Origin: Sorangium cellulosum
Lineage (GTDB): Bacteria > Myxococcota_A > Polyangia > Polyangiales > Polyangiaceae
Direction of reading: 5' to 3'
NCBI RefSeq assembly: GCF_004135735.1
Contig: NZ_CP012670.1
Span: 3,307,501-3,371,500, forward strand
DNA length: 64,000 bases
The notes under the pieces are model-generated. The model did no database searches. It saw only the letters and a program-made list of their open reading frames with translations, and was not told where the DNA came from. Positions 32,928 through 42,929 of the stretch are shown here, piece after piece. The translations under genes and the position numbers were made by a program. How positions within the stretch are numbered: position 1 is the first letter of the stretch; every line of letters begins with the position of its first letter.

Positions 32928-33743
32928 TCACGCCCCGGGAGCGCCGGTGGGCCGCGGCGCCTCGACCGACACGCGCAGCGCGCCGCCGAGGCCGCGCGCC
33001 GCCGCGGTCGCGCCCAGGATCTCGAGGACGAGCTCATCGCCGGCCACGAGCGGCCCCACGCCCTCCGGCGTCCCCGTCGCGATCACGTCGCCGGGCTCCA
33101 GGGTCATCACCCGGCTGATGTACGCGACGAGCGCGGGCACGCCCCAGATCATCTGCGACGTGAGCCCGTCCTGCCGCACCTCCCCGTTCACGAGGCCGCG
33201 CACGCGGAGCGCCGCCGGATCGAGCTCCGTCTCGATCCACGGCCCCGTCGGGCAGAACGTGTCGAACCCCTTGCCCCGCGTGAACTGCACGTCCTTCCGC
33301 TGCAGATCCCGCGCCGTGATGTCGCCCAGGCAGGTGTAGCCGAACACGTGATCGAGCGCGTCCTCTTGCCGCACGGCCTTGCAGCGGCGGCCGATGATCA
33401 CGCCGAGCTCTGCCTCGTGCTCGACCCGCTGGCTCTCCGGCGGGAGCACGATGGCCTGGCCCGGACCGATGAGCGCCGACGGCGGCTTGAGGAACAGGAG
33501 CGGCTCGGTCGGGATCTCGTGGCCCAGCTCCCTCGCGTGCGCGGCGTAATTGCGCCCCACGCACACGATCTTGGTGGGGAGCACGGGGCAGACGAGGTCG
33601 ACCTCGGTCCACGCCACGGCCTCCCCCGTGGGCTTGCCGCCGAGCCAGGGCGGGGCGTCGTGCACGACCGCGGCGGCGCCGTCGAGGCGGGCGAAGAAGG
33701 CCGGGCGATCCTGATCGGGGGGCGCGAGGCGGGCGAAGCGCAT
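32928..33743 (-). CDS. Fumarylacetoacetate hydrolase family protein
   Basis: The 271-residue protein belongs to the FAH family, which cleaves or decarboxylates acylpyruvates and related 2-oxo acids with a divalent metal. Signatures are [17 protein letters not shown], the metal-binding Glu pair in [12 protein letters not shown], and the C-terminal [16 protein letters not shown]. Length is normal for the acylpyruvase type. The ATG at 33743 is preferred to one at 33770 because it matches the family start. Its stop faces the kinase stop with 8 bases between. The substrate cannot be assigned. Confidence 0.88.
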   Translation of the reverse strand: MRFARLAPPDQDRPAFFARLDGAAAVVHDAPPWLGGKPTGEAVAWTEVDLVCPVLPTKIVCVGRNYAAHARELGHEIPTEPLLFLKPPSALIGPGQAIVLPPESQRVEHEAELGVIIGRRCKAVRQEDALDHVFGYTCLGDITARDLQRKDVQFTRGKGFDTFCPTGPWIETELDPAALRVRGLVNGEVRQDGLTSQMIWGVPALVAYISRVMTLEPGDVIATGTPEGVGPLVAGDELVLEILGATAAARGLGGALRVSVEAPRPTGAPGA

Positions 33744-33856
33744 GGCGCGAGCAAAGCGCGATCCCCGCATCGCAGCAAGCCCGGGGCCCGCGCGTCGATC
33801 GCGCGCTCCTGCCCGCGGTCGCGGGGCGCCGCCCTCCTGCGGGCGGCGCCTCGCGG

Positions 33857-34123
33857 TCAGGCCGCCGGCGACGCGGCGCCCGGCCGGCGCGCGACGAGGC
33901 GGGCCTCGTGCCTGCCCTCGTCCAGCCACCCTTCGTCGTAGCGGACCACCTCGAGCGCGTCGGGGAGCAGCCGGGGGAGTTCGCCGTCCTCGAGCAGAAA
34001 GCGCGCGCTCGGGCGCGGGTGCCGGGCGAGGTTCGACCGCGTCGGGTGCACGACCACGAGCGACCCGCCCGGGGCGAGCTCCGCCGCGCACGCCGCCAGC
34101 TTTACGCGCGGCGCGACCTGGCC
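33857..34123 (-). pseudogene. 5'-truncated TehB-like SAM methyltransferase remnant
   Basis: Reading from about 34123 down to the stop at 33857 gives roughly 88 residues that look like the C-terminal third of a TehB-like class I methyltransferase: [18 protein letters not shown] (the strand after motif I-III), then [15 protein letters not shown], then [16 protein letters not shown]. The SAM-binding motif I and everything before it are missing. Upstream in this frame is antisense to the DUF2293 gene and shows no methyltransferase features in any frame. The only start available is an internal GTG at 34057. I read this as the remnant of a gene truncated by a rearrangement. Confidence 0.6.
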
Positions 34124-34143
34124 TAGACGCGGGCCGCCCTGCC

Positions 34144-34812
34144 ATGCCCGAGTCCCTGACCCTGGCCCCCACCTCGGAGCCCCGCTGCTTTCGCGCGCCC
34201 GACGGCGCGCTGCTCTCGCCGCCCGAGGGCTGGGCGTGCCTGCCTCCTGGGGACGCCGGGCTCACGCGCCGGGTGAAGCAGGCCGGCCCGTCGTGGGTGG
34301 TGGTCGAGAAGCGCGGGCGCAAGACGTTCTCCCGGGGCCTCTGGGCGCCGGCGGCCAACATCGAGGCGGCGCGCGCCGCGCTCGAGGCCGAGCGGAGCAC
34401 GCCCGCCTACGCCAGGAAGCGGGAGGCCGACGCCCGGCGGCGCGAGCGCGAGCAGGAGGCGTACGTGCGCGAGTTCGAGGCCGAGGTCGCCGCGTTCCTC
34501 CGGTTCTCGCCGCGCTACGCGGCGCTCGGCCGGGCGCTCGCGGCCCGGGTGACCCGGCACGCGACCCCCGTGGGCAGCGGCACCGTCGCCCGCACCGAGC
34601 GCATCCCGGTCGCGCGGCGCGCGGAGTCCGCCGTGATCGCCTGGATGCGCCACCAGACGACGGCCTACGACACGATGTCCATCCCGCGCGTCCGGGGCAT
34701 GCGCCGCGAGGTGCGGCGCGATCTCGCGCAGATCTCGCGGGCGCTCCTCGACCTCCACCGCGGCGACGCGCCGCACGAGCGCGGCTCGTGCCCGCTGTGC
34801 GCCGCGCTCTGA
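34144..34812 (+). CDS. DUF2293 domain protein
   Basis: The 222-residue protein has a basic/acidic helical middle ([20 protein letters not shown]) and a C-terminal DUF2293-type domain ([18 protein letters not shown], then [10 protein letters not shown]-like [14 protein letters not shown], then [14 protein letters not shown]). The protein ends in CPLC, a possible half zinc site. Function is unknown for the family; the fold is thought to bind nucleic acid, which I cannot confirm here. It begins just past the truncated methyltransferase, so the junction of that rearrangement probably lies in its upstream region. Confidence 0.7.
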   Translation: MPESLTLAPTSEPRCFRAPDGALLSPPEGWACLPPGDAGLTRRVKQAGPSWVVVEKRGRKTFSRGLWAPAANIEAARAALEAERSTPAYARKREADARRREREQEAYVREFEAEVAAFLRFSPRYAALGRALAARVTRHATPVGSGTVARTERIPVARRAESAVIAWMRHQTTAYDTMSIPRVRGMRREVRRDLAQISRALLDLHRGDAPHERGSCPLCAAL

Positions 34813-34820
34813 GCCGCACC

Positions 34821-34871
34821 CCGGCGCGCGCTCTCCACGCGCCGTGAGGCGAGGGGCGCGCCGGCGTGGAG
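34821..34871. terminator. GC-rich alternate stems between convergent genes
   Basis: Two perfect but mutually exclusive stems occur: 34821-34829 with 34856-34864 (9 bp), and 34833-34840 with 34864-34871 (8 bp). They lie between the convergent ends of DUF2293 (34812) and the HAD gene (34906) and could terminate either. Confidence 0.35.
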
Positions 34872-34905
34872 GCGGCGCGCCCCGCCCGGGGCCCGGCCGG
34901 GGGCC

Positions 34906-35508
34906 TCAGGGGTCGAGCAGCCCTTCGCGGACGAGCCGGGCGCGCAGGCCCTCGGCCCCGTCGAACACGTGCGCGCGCATCCCGACGGCGGCCGCCGCGT
35001 CGCAGTTCCCCGCGCGATCGTCGACGAACAGGCACGCGGCGGCGTCGACCCCGGTGGCGCTCACGAGCCGGTCGAAGAACTCGCGCGCGGGCTTGCGGGC
35101 GCGCAGGTGATGGCTCGAGTAGACGCCCTCGAACAGGCCGTCGAGCGCGAACGTCTCGCGCAGCTCCTCGACCCATACGGGGTAGTTGCTCGCCACGAAC
35201 CGGAGCGCGCGGCCGCGGAGCGCCTCGACGAGCTCGCGCACGCCGGGCAAGAAGCGGTACCCGGCGCGGCGCACGCGGTGGAACGCGTCGATGTCGAGCG
35301 TGGCGCCGGCGCCCCGGGCGTCCTCACGGAAGAACCGGCGGACGAACTCGGCCTCATCGATCGCGCCGATCTCGAACTCGGGCCAGCACGCGGGGTCGCG
35401 GGCCTCCGCGAGATCGAAGGGCACGGCCCGCGTCGCCGCGGCGAGCGCCTCGCGGTACGGGTCGTAAAGGACCGTGTCCATCAGATCGAAGCACACCGCG
35501 CGGACCAT
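34906..35508 (-). CDS. HAD-superfamily hydrolase
   Basis: The 200-residue protein is a HAD hydrolase with a helical cap. Motif I is CFDLMDTVL, so the nucleophile Asp is present but the usual second Asp two residues later is Met, as in haloacid-dehalogenase-like members where that position is not Asp. Motif II is FVASNYP, motif III the Lys of RARKPARE, and motif IV FVDDRAGN. It would act on a small phosphorylated or halogenated substrate; which cannot be said. I start at the ATG at 35508 because the open frame upstream lacks homology. Confidence 0.8.
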   Translation of the reverse strand: MVRAVCFDLMDTVLYDPYREALAAATRAVPFDLAEARDPACWPEFEIGAIDEAEFVRRFFREDARGAGATLDIDAFHRVRRAGYRFLPGVRELVEALRGRALRFVASNYPVWVEELRETFALDGLFEGVYSSHHLRARKPAREFFDRLVSATGVDAAACLFVDDRAGNCDAAAAVGMRAHVFDGAEGLRARLVREGLLDP

Positions 35509-35806
35509 GGCGCAGAGCCTAGCACCCGCGGCGCGCCGGGGTGAGGGCGTCGAGCACACCCGCGCACAGGCGTGTCGCGTGGGCCAGATCCTGAATACAC
35601 CCGCGCACAGGCGTGTTGCGCGCTCGTGGTCGAGTTGCAACGTGATTGTCAGAATGCGATGTCATGTCGTTTTGAAGCGTATTCCGGGCGAGGAGATGCT
35701 TTATCGGTTATACTACTTGCTGGCCCCGGAGCTCCAGGCGGCGCGGTCCGGCGGAGTGGCGTCTCTGGAGCCCTCGTCGCTTCTGGTTGCTTTCGTGCCG
35801 GCTTGA
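35509..35806. other. AT-richer spacer with direct repeats
   Basis: These 298 bases hold the 20-bp direct repeat listed separately and a locally AT-rich stretch (35640-35725) including TTATACTACTTG. A short frame (35698-35806, 35 codons after GAGGAG) is open but has no recognised product. I see no defensible gene. Confidence 0.4.
35556..35616. repeat. 20-bp direct repeat, spaced 41 bases
   Basis: The sequence ACACCCGCGCACAGGCGTGT occurs exactly at 35556-35575 and again at 35597-35616. Each copy begins and ends with complementary ACAC/GTGT. The pair sits beside the truncated vWA gene and the HAD start, so it could be an operator pair or a rearrangement scar. Confidence 0.85.
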
Positions 35807-36175
35807 GCAGCACGCGATCGTGCGTTCATCATCGACACCGGCGATCCCGAGGAGACCGCGGCCACGTTCAGGGGGGTCATCGACCAGATCCGCGGCTCCG
35901 CGGTCTCGTGCACGCTCCCGATCCCGGCGGCCCCCGACGGAAGGACGTTCGACAAGCAGAAGGTCAACGTGACGTACACGAGCGGCGCCGGCACCCCGAC
36001 GAGCCTCATGTATGATCAGGAGTGCGAGTCCGGCAGCGGATGGCGCTACGACGACCCGGCAGACCCGAAGCAGCTCGTGCTCTGCGAGGGCGCGTGCTCC
36101 ATGGTTCAATCCGACCCCGACGCGTCTCTGGGCGTCGACTTCACCTGCGAGGACGTGATCATCGTCCCCCTGTGA
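35807..36175 (+). pseudogene. 5'-truncated vWA-type protein remnant
   Basis: An open frame from just after a TGA at 35804-35806 to a stop at 36175 gives 122 residues without a proper start. They resemble the C-terminal end of myxobacterial vWA lipoproteins: FIIDTGDPEETAATFRGVID, then a Cys-Pro section (SCTLPIPAAPDGRTFDKQKV), GWRYDDPADPKQLVLCEGAC, and a final acidic strand. The MIDAS motif and most of the vWA fold are missing, as is the signal peptide. A GTG at 35969 could start a 68-residue product, but the homology begins earlier, so this is best read as a decayed gene. Confidence 0.6.
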
Positions 36176-36193
36176 TCGGCGTCGCTCGCTGGC

Positions 36194-37363
36194 TCAGATG
36201 GAGAAGCCGGTCGCCTGCCCGAGGAGCGCGGCGCCGGCCTGGCCGAGCCACCCCTCGGCCGCGGCCGCGTGCTGGGAGAACGTGTGCATGTCGCGGAACC
36301 GCCGCTGCACCGGCGACGCGTCGCGGGCCACGCCGCCCCCTCCGGCCTGGTAGCAGGCGTCCACGGCCCGGGCCGCCGTCTCGGTCACCCAGGCCAGCGC
36401 GGCCGAGATTTGCGGCGCGAGGCCGAGGGCGGCCGCGGGGTCGTTGACGCACGCGGCCCAGAACGCGTCGCCCGTCTCGCGCAGGAGGGCGCGGGCGGCC
36501 CGCACGCTCGTCTCGGCGCGGCCGAGGTGCACCTGGAACACCGGCGACTCGGCGAGCGAGGCGCGCGCATAGAGCCGCTTCTTGCCCGAGGTCGCGAGCG
36601 CCACGGTGTCGTCGAGCGCCCCCTGCGCGATGCCCACGGCCACGGCGCCCATGTGCAGCACGAAGTGCAGGACGGGCGCGACGAAGCCCGGCGAGGCGAC
36701 CGCCGGCGTGCCCTGGAAGATGTCGAACGAGCGCTCGGCGGGGCAGAACGCGGCCTCGACCGCGATGTCGTGGCTGCCCGTCCCGCGCAGGCCGAGCACG
36801 GACCAGGTGTCGAGGATGCGCACCTCGCTCGCCGGGAACAGCATGGCCCGCGTCGCCGGCACGCCCTCCGTCGGGCCGGGCAGCGGGCGGCCGCCGTCCA
36901 TGAGCACGCAGTTGCCGAACAGGAAGCTCGCGTGCTCGCAGCCGGAGGCGAAGCTCCAGCGCCCCGTGACGCGGTATCCGCCCGCCGCGGCGTGGGCCTC
37001 CCCCTGCGCGTTGAAGCCGCCGCCGATGATCACGTCCGGCCCGCCGGCGTAGATGGCGTCGAAGCGCTCGCGCGGCAGGAGCGCGAACAGGTGCGGGCTC
37101 TCCGAGCCGATCATCACGGTCCAGCCGGTGGCGCCGTCCGCCCGCGCGAGCGTCTCCAGGACCTCCATCCCCGTGCGCACGTCCACCTCGTAACCGCCGT
37201 GGCTCCGCGGGAGGAACATCCGGAAGCAGCCTGCCGCCTTGAGCTCATCGAGCAGGTCGGCGGGAATGCGCCGCGCCGCCTCGATCTCCGTGCTACGGGC
37301 CGAGATCCCGGGGGCCAGATCGCGGACGGCCTGCAGCAGCATCACGGCGTGATCGTTCTTCAT
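36194..37363 (-). CDS. HsaA-like flavin monooxygenase / acyl-CoA dehydrogenase family protein
   Basis: The 389-residue protein has the acyl-CoA dehydrogenase fold with the type-2 C-terminal domain, as in flavin-dependent hydroxylases such as HsaA. Evidence is FRMFLPRSHGGYEVD near residue 48, GATGWTVMIGSES, the TGRWSFASGCEHASF strand, and the C-terminal VQRRFRDMHTFSQHAA with the conserved Asp-Met-His. The catalytic Glu of true acyl-CoA dehydrogenases (YEGT) is absent. It would need a flavin reductase, not found nearby. The ATG at 37363 follows GGAGCGATCC. Substrate unknown. Confidence 0.8.
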   Translation of the reverse strand: MKNDHAVMLLQAVRDLAPGISARSTEIEAARRIPADLLDELKAAGCFRMFLPRSHGGYEVDVRTGMEVLETLARADGATGWTVMIGSESPHLFALLPRERFDAIYAGGPDVIIGGGFNAQGEAHAAAGGYRVTGRWSFASGCEHASFLFGNCVLMDGGRPLPGPTEGVPATRAMLFPASEVRILDTWSVLGLRGTGSHDIAVEAAFCPAERSFDIFQGTPAVASPGFVAPVLHFVLHMGAVAVGIAQGALDDTVALATSGKKRLYARASLAESPVFQVHLGRAETSVRAARALLRETGDAFWAACVNDPAAALGLAPQISAALAWVTETAARAVDACYQAGGGGVARDASPVQRRFRDMHTFSQHAAAAEGWLGQAGAALLGQATGFSI

Positions 37364-37472
37364 GGATCGCTCCTTCATCGAGGGGGGACGGCGCCGGTGG
37401 AGTCCCGGCGAACCGGGCCGTGAGGCGAGGGGTCCTGTCGCGATCACGCGCCCGGGCGTGATCCACCGCGGA

Positions 37473-38420
37473 TCACCAGGTGTGGAGGAACGTGAACCGG
37501 CCTGCGAGCCTGTTGTCGGGGTGGAGCTCGTCCTGGGTCTCGTAGCCGAGATAGAGGAGCAGCTTGTTGCCGGTGCCGTAGTTCAGGCCGACGATCCCGC
37601 CGACCTGGAGGCTGGAGAGGCCCGTGTCGTCGACGGCCGCGTCGGCCGTGGCGCCCGGAACCTCGTTGAGGTCGACGGTCAGCTCGAGGTGCGGGCCGAT
37701 GCTGAAGTCTTCGGTCACGGAGAAGAGGAGGAAGTCCCGTGAGTAGAAGATGTTCTGAACGTTCTCGTTGAACATGCTGGAGAACGATCCCAGGAGCCAC
37801 GACTCGAAGTAGACGGGCTTCGCGTCGACGTAGGTGAAGAGCTGCGGGGCGACCAGCGCCGCCGGCTCCTGGCTGAGGAAGTTGAACGCGAAGCCCACCA
37901 TCGGGTTGAGGGTGACCGGGCCGAAGGTGAAGGCGGGGCCGATGTCGAACTCCGCGGTTCCCAGCATCGGCGTGATGTAGATGTCGGTGGAGAGGCTGAC
38001 GGGGCCGCCGAGCGGGTGCGAGGCGCCGGCCCAGAGCTGGAGGCCGAGGTTGTCGGCGTCGAACCGGAACCAGCTCATGATCGGGCTCGCCTCGGCCGGC
38101 GGCTCTGCCACCGGCGCGGCGGTGCCCTGCGCCGGCGTGCCGGCCGCCATGTCACCCGCTGTGGCGGTCGGCTCCGCCTGGGGTGCTGTGGCGATCGGCG
38201 CCGCCGGCGCTGCCGCCGCGGCGTCCGGAGCCGCCGGCGCTGCGCCCGGAGCCGCCGGCGCTGCGCCCGGAGCCGCCGCCGCTGCGTTCGGAGCCGCCGC
38301 CGCGGCGCCCGGATCGACCGCGGGCGGCGCGGGATCCTGGGCCCAGGCGGCCGGCGACGCGAGCAACCCCACGACGCAGGTGAGCGCCGCGCAACGTTTC
38401 CCCATTCCATTCTCCATCAT
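37473..38420 (-). CDS. Putative outer-membrane beta-barrel protein with Ala/Pro linker
   Basis: The 315-residue protein has a signal peptide (cleavage after AAWA), then about 90 residues of Ala/Pro/Gly repeats coded by 21-bp tandem units (about 38225-38300), and then about 190 residues of amphipathic beta strands ending in an aromatic residue (FTFLHTW), the usual end of an outer-membrane barrel. Strands such as LGLQLWAGAS, GPAFTFGPVTLNPMVGFAF and KLLLYLGYETQ alternate as barrels do. GGAGGC precedes the ATG at 38420. I know no named family. Neighbours give no functional hint. Confidence 0.65.
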   Translation of the reverse strand: MMENGMGKRCAALTCVVGLLASPAAWAQDPAPPAVDPGAAAAAPNAAAAAPGAAPAAPGAAPAAPDAAAAAPAAPIATAPQAEPTATAGDMAAGTPAQGTAAPVAEPPAEASPIMSWFRFDADNLGLQLWAGASHPLGGPVSLSTDIYITPMLGTAEFDIGPAFTFGPVTLNPMVGFAFNFLSQEPAALVAPQLFTYVDAKPVYFESWLLGSFSSMFNENVQNIFYSRDFLLFSVTEDFSIGPHLELTVDLNEVPGATADAAVDDTGLSSLQVGGIVGLNYGTGNKLLLYLGYETQDELHPDNRLAGRFTFLHTW

Positions 38421-38665
38421 TGAACTGCCTCCCTGCGCAACATGAAACCTAGCGGCAACATCACAGATGCCGGCAACCATGAGACGAAACGGCAGCGAGC
38501 CGACGATAACGTGACGGAGAGGAGCTAGGCAAAGCCGATGTGCACGGGCGCGCGCGATGACGCCGCGCTCGCCCATCGTGGCTGATCGTGATCGAGGAGA
38601 GCGAGCTCCGGGACCGGGCCGCCGGGCCCGGCGGCGTGCGCAGCGCGCGCCGGGCGGCGCAGCCG

Positions 38666-39373
38666 TCACACGGGGAGGTGCTGGATGCCCGCGGCCGCCC
38701 CGAGCGACGCGAGCGCCGCGGCCCCGGCGAGCAGCAGCGTCATCTTCAGCAGCGCCCCTTCGATCTGGTCCGCGACGAGATCGTCCACGGCCTGCGCGAC
38801 CTCGTCCCGCACCTTGATCAGATCGATTCCGCCCTTCTGGTTCGCCTCGTCCCGGAAGCGCGACAGCGTCAGCCGCTCGACGTAGCCGAGCAGCCGCGCC
38901 TCGATCCTGCGCCGCAGGTACCCTCGCGCGCCGCCCCCCTGCGGCGCCGCCTGCACCCTGTGGATCACCGCGAGCCGCAGCCGCTTCGCCGCGTCGTTCA
39001 GCGGCACGCGCTCCACCGCCTGCGCCAGGCGCCCGCCGCGCGCGCCGGCCTCGGCCTGGCCCGTGACGCCGAGCACCCGATCGAACACCGCGGACACGAG
39101 CATCCCGCCGAGGCGCCGCGCCCGCACGACCTGGAGGACGCCGGTGCCGAGCGCGCGCTTCCACGCCAGGGTGAAGCCGAGCACGGCGGAGACCGCCACC
39201 GCCACGACGGCCGCGAGCGCCCCGCGCAGCGCCGAGCCGTCCGCCGCGACGGCGTACGACGACGCCGCGAGCACCAGCGCGAGCAGCGACATCGCCGCCG
39301 CGGTCAGGAAGAACGAGCGGAGCGCCGGCCCCAGCGCCCCGGCCACGCCGTGCGCGAACGGTCTCAGATCCAT
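38666..39373 (-). CDS. Unknown membrane protein
   Basis: The 235-residue protein has two N-terminal hydrophobic helices (residues about 22-45 and 55-72), a basic helical middle with many Arg residues, and a C-terminal hydrophobic helix (ALLKMTLLLAGAAALASLG). A conserved-looking acidic stretch (LIKVRDEVAQAVDDLVADQIEGAL) precedes that last helix. No family is recognised. I take the ATG at 39373 (MDLRPF). It lies 105 bases beyond the oxoamine synthase gene on the same strand, with a terminator-like hairpin between. Confidence 0.6.
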   Translation of the reverse strand: MDLRPFAHGVAGALGPALRSFFLTAAAMSLLALVLAASSYAVAADGSALRGALAAVVAVAVSAVLGFTLAWKRALGTGVLQVVRARRLGGMLVSAVFDRVLGVTGQAEAGARGGRLAQAVERVPLNDAAKRLRLAVIHRVQAAPQGGGARGYLRRRIEARLLGYVERLTLSRFRDEANQKGGIDLIKVRDEVAQAVDDLVADQIEGALLKMTLLLAGAAALASLGAAAGIQHLPV

Positions 39374-39441
39374 GCCCGTCACGCTATCACGGCCGCCGGA
39401 GGCCTCTCCCGCCGCGCGGAGCCGCCGCGAGGCGGCGCAGA

Positions 39442-39464
39442 GGTCCGGCCATCCTGGCCGGACC
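39442..39464 (-). terminator. Hairpin after the oxoamine synthase gene
   Basis: A perfect 10-bp stem (39442-39451 with 39455-39464, 3-base loop) begins 15 bases past the stop codon on the minus strand. No T-run follows. Confidence 0.5.
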
Positions 39465-39478
39465 CCGGACCGGCGGGG

Positions 39479-41119
39479 CTAGATGACCCCGAACTTCTTG
39501 CCGACCTTCTCGAACGCCTCGAGCGCGTGATCGAGGTGCTTCCGCTCGTGGGTCGCCATGTAGCTCGTCCGGAGGACCTGCTGCTTGGGCGGCACGCCAG
39601 GGGTGATGAACGGGTTCACGTACACGGCGTAGTCGTCGAGGAGCGACTTCCACATCATGACGGTCTTGAGATCGTCGCGGATGTAGATGGGGATCACCGC
39701 CGTCTCGGTCTTGCCGAGCTCGAAGCCGAGCCGCTGCAGCTCGGTGCGCATGTAGGTGAAGTTCTCGCGGAGCTTCTCCTGGCGCCACGGCTCCTCCTGC
39801 ATGACCTCGAGCGCGGCCATGGCCGCGGCCACGCAGGGCGGCGCCGCGCTCGCCGCGAAGAGGAAGCTGTAGGCGAAATGCTGAATGTAATCGAGCACCT
39901 TGCGCTCGCCGACGAGCCAGCCGCCGATCGAGGCGAGCGACTTCGAGAAGGTGCCGCCGATGAGGTCGACGTCCTTCGAGAGGCCGAAGTGCGCCGCGGT
40001 GCCGCGCCCGCCCGGGCCGATGACGCCGAGGGCGTGCGCGTCGTCGACCAGGAGCCGCGCCTTGTGCTTCTTCACGACCTCGACGATGCCGGGCAGGTTC
40101 GCGATCTCGCCCTGGGCGCTGAACACGCCGTCCGTGATCACCAGCGCGCCCTCGGTGTCGGCGAGCTCGGAGAGCGCGCTGTCGAGCGCCGCCGGGTCGC
40201 TGTGCTTGTAGCGGACCATCCGCGCGCCGGCGGCCTGCGCGAGCCGCACGCCGTCGTAGATCGACGCGTGATCGTCCTTGTCGATGATCGCGACGCTCCG
40301 CTTGTTGCTGAGCAGCGCCGAGATGGTCGCGATGTTGACCTGGTAGCCCGTCGTGAACACGAGCCCCGCCTCCTTGCCGTGGTAGGCGGCGAGCTTCTCC
40401 TCGAGCTCGTTGTGGAGGCGCATCGACCCGTTCACGAGCCGCGAGCCCGTCATGCTCGTGCCGTACTTGTCGATCGCGCTCCGCGCGGCTTCCCGCACCT
40501 TCGGGTGGGTCGTCAGCCCGAGGTAGTTGTTCGAGCCGAGCATGATCACGCTCCGCCCCTCGAGCTGCGCCTCGGGCCCGTTGTTGAAGTCGAGCGGGCG
40601 GAAGAACGGGTAGACCCCCATGGCGCGGGCGTTGTCCGCGGTCATGAACTTGAACGCCTTCTCGAACACGTCGCGCCCGCCGATGCGCGACAGCGACGTC
40701 CGCGCGGCCATCTGGGTCGCGAGCTGCTGCTCGGCCGCCGCCGCGACGTAGGTGCCGGCCCCGTTCGCGGCCGCGCCGTTCGTGCGCGGGCGGGCGGCGG
40801 CCCGGTCGGTCGTCGCCTCCTCCACCGTGGAGAGCGCCCCGCCGTTCGCGGCGGCCCGGGGCGCCGCCGCGCGGGCGGGCGCTGCCCCGTGGACGCCGGC
40901 CTCGTCGTCCAGCGCCGGATCGATGTTCGGGAGCGCGTGCCCGTTGAGCAGGATGTCCCACGCCTCGGCGGCCCGCTCCCGGGCGGCGCGCAGGCGGTTC
41001 TTCGCGTCCATCACCCCGGTGGCGAGCCGCATCACGCGATCGTTGCTGACGACCCGGACGACCGTGCTCGACGAGGCGAGCTTCTTGGCTTGGTCGACCA
41101 GACGATCCTTCATGCTCAT
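39479..41119 (-). CDS. Alpha-oxoamine synthase, candidate serine palmitoyltransferase
   Basis: The 546-residue PLP enzyme joins an amino acid with an acyl thioester. Residues about 180-546 form the catalytic core: LGSNNYLGLTTHPKV, the PLP-contacting DDAHALGVIGPGGRG, and the Schiff-base Lys near residue 393 in GGTFSKSLASIGGW. This core fits serine palmitoyltransferase, which starts sphingolipid synthesis, better than KBL or BioF, and myxobacteria do make sphingolipids; the substrate is still inference. The first 170 residues are an extra helical segment plus an Ala-rich linker. The ATG at 41119 follows AGGAGCCAGGGC. Confidence 0.75.
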   Translation of the reverse strand: MSMKDRLVDQAKKLASSSTVVRVVSNDRVMRLATGVMDAKNRLRAARERAAEAWDILLNGHALPNIDPALDDEAGVHGAAPARAAAPRAAANGGALSTVEEATTDRAAARPRTNGAAANGAGTYVAAAAEQQLATQMAARTSLSRIGGRDVFEKAFKFMTADNARAMGVYPFFRPLDFNNGPEAQLEGRSVIMLGSNNYLGLTTHPKVREAARSAIDKYGTSMTGSRLVNGSMRLHNELEEKLAAYHGKEAGLVFTTGYQVNIATISALLSNKRSVAIIDKDDHASIYDGVRLAQAAGARMVRYKHSDPAALDSALSELADTEGALVITDGVFSAQGEIANLPGIVEVVKKHKARLLVDDAHALGVIGPGGRGTAAHFGLSKDVDLIGGTFSKSLASIGGWLVGERKVLDYIQHFAYSFLFAASAAPPCVAAAMAALEVMQEEPWRQEKLRENFTYMRTELQRLGFELGKTETAVIPIYIRDDLKTVMMWKSLLDDYAVYVNPFITPGVPPKQQVLRTSYMATHERKHLDHALEAFEKVGKKFGVI

Positions 41120-41539
41120 GCCCTGGCTCCTCACGCAATCTTGCTGGTTAAGGGACGCGGTCCTGCCCGCGCAAGCCGCTCCGGGGCGGCGCCTCGGGCC
41201 GCGCGCGGCCCTGCTCGACTCCGGTGCGCGTCGCCGCTAAAGCAGCCTGCGCGACCTGCGTCAACTGGCACGGCGTTGCGCAGAGCGCGCGAGGAGATCG
41301 CGACGCGAAGCACGATCGCGGCGCCCCCGGCGTCGCGCCGGGTAGCGCGTCGCAGCGCGGCGCGCAGCGCCGTCGCGCTCGCCCGCCAGCGCGGCGAGGC
41401 CGCCCGCGCTCGACCCCCCCGCGCGCAGCGGGGCGCGGGGCGCCCGACCCACGCGCCCGATGGACGCGCCGCGGCATGGGCGCCGGGCGCAACTCGTTGC
41501 GGAGTGGTGCGCGCCGGTGTAGAAAAGTTTTCAGGGTCT
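41120..41539. other. Divergent intergenic region, no gene
   Basis: These 420 bases lie between the divergent starts of the oxoamine synthase and the NtrC-type regulator. They are very GC-rich apart from the last 30 bases (AGAAAAGTTTT), which probably belong to the regulator leader. A sigma-54-like sequence at 41266-41279 has wrong spacing. I see no other feature. Confidence 0.4.
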
Positions 41540-42901
<1,362 letters not shown>

Positions 42902-42929
42902 GACGGCGCTCGCCCGGGAGGCCCCGCGG

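Noticed and set aside
41266-41279. Sigma-54-like promoter TGGCACG followed by TTGC
   Set aside because: The spacing between the GG and GC elements is one base too short, and sigma-54 promoters tolerate little variation. It also lies about 270 bases from the regulator start.
38588-41539. In-frame extension of the NtrC-type regulator of nearly 1000 codons
   Set aside because: It is antisense to the oxoamine synthase and membrane-protein genes; the receiver domain begins at 41540.
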